Positions 63,926 through 64,000 of a stretch of DNA of 64,000 bases are shown here, one piece after another; the first letter of the stretch is position 1, and every line of letters begins with the position of its first letter. The position numbers and the translations under genes are program-made. The notes beneath the pieces were generated by a model that saw only the letters and a program-made list of their open reading frames with translations, was not told the origin of the DNA and searched no databases. Source of the DNA: Limnobaculum eriocheiris (GTDB taxonomy: Bacteria > Pseudomonadota > Gammaproteobacteria > Enterobacterales > Enterobacteriaceae); assembly GCF_021010575.1 (NCBI RefSeq), contig NZ_JAJNAG010000009.1:29483-93482 (forward strand), read 5' to 3'.

Positions 63926-64000
63926 ATGGCAAAGATTGATGTAGTTTGTCCCCGCTGTTCTGAAACGAGTGATGTGATCCGAAACGGTCATTCCACCTCC
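63926..64000 (+). CDS. insA: IS1-family InsA (partial)
   Basis: From an ATG at 63926 the frame reads MAKIDVVCPRCSETSDVIRN followed by GHSTS and runs off the window. It matches the InsA N-terminus ([20 protein letters not shown]... in IS1), a zinc-finger DNA-binding protein that regulates IS1 transposition. Only 25 residues are present, so completeness of the element is unknown. Confidence 0.8.
   Translation, partial: MAKIDVVCPRCSETSDVIRNGHSTS

Overview
The window reads as chromosome of a facultatively anaerobic enteric gammaproteobacterium (Enterobacterales). Most proteins resemble E. coli/Yersinia homologues along their whole length (XylA, XylB, SelA/SelB, FdnGHI, SodA, NrfA, SrkA, YibL, YihD), but gene order differs from E. 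coli. I can suggest, not prove, a lineage outside Enterobacteriaceae sensu stricto, such as Budviciaceae or Yersiniaceae. No rRNA, tRNA or CRISPR array was seen.

Layout. 1-5.1 kb: xylose catabolism, with xylG (cut by the window edge) and a doubly broken xylF leftward, and xylA and xylB rightward, around a regulatory gap with a perfect CRP site. 5.18-12.23 kb: a complete Tn3-family transposon with 38-bp ends and a 5-bp target duplication. It carries tnpA, res, tnpR and worn passenger DNA: a truncated P-loop ATPase, an IS903-like element, a ParE-like toxin remnant, a GT14-type glycosyltransferase, a small zinc-ribbon gene and an IS903 fragment. 12.3-19.2 kb: a three-repeat psiF, a Zur-controlled rpmJ2, a hydrolase remnant, ygjV, selAB and a zinc alcohol dehydrogenase. 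19.7-23.9 kb: a Fe3+/sugar-phosphate type ABC transporter behind a C-rich, potential G-quadruplex tract. 24.0-26.3 kb: an AT-rich defence cassette of darG, darT and a second DarT-like gene. 26.6-33.3 kb: fdnGHI-fdhE (fdnG with an in-frame UGA selenocysteine codon) and divergent fdhD. 33.6-37.0 kb: two unknown small genes, a LysR regulator and an MFS exporter. 37.0-43.9 kb: a nucleoside cluster (deoD, deoB, deoR, deoC leftward; nupC, pyrimidine phosphorylase, cdd rightward). 43.9-46.6 kb: a 7-bp tandem array, sodA, yjdM, yiiM. 46.7-50.6 kb: dgoR, dgoK, dgoA and a C-terminally truncated dgoT-like gene. 50.8-54.5 kb: yibL, yiaF, dsbA, srkA, yihD. 54.5-62.0 kb: a complete nrf nitrite-reduction operon. 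62.5-63.6 kb: mobAB. From about 63.9 kb: the start of an IS1-like element.

How it fits together. Many genes serve anaerobic respiration: Sec insertion (selAB), molybdenum cofactor finishing (mobAB, fdhD), formate oxidation (fdnGHI, fdhE) and ammonifying nitrite reduction with its own haem-lyase genes (nrfA-G plus a DsbE-like thioredoxin). A second theme is use of sugars and nucleosides (xyl, deo, dgo).

Most notable observations: (1) three dispersed copies of a 260-340 nt GC-rich element, each just 3' of a gene on the same strand, whose hairpins change sequence but keep pairing; (2) a darTG operon preceded by, and translationally joined to, a second DarT-like gene; (3) nupC readable at full length only through a -1 shift at a perfect A AAA AAG heptamer; (4) sixteen perfect tandem copies of a 7-mer after cdd; (5) decaying sugar pathways (xylF, dgoT).
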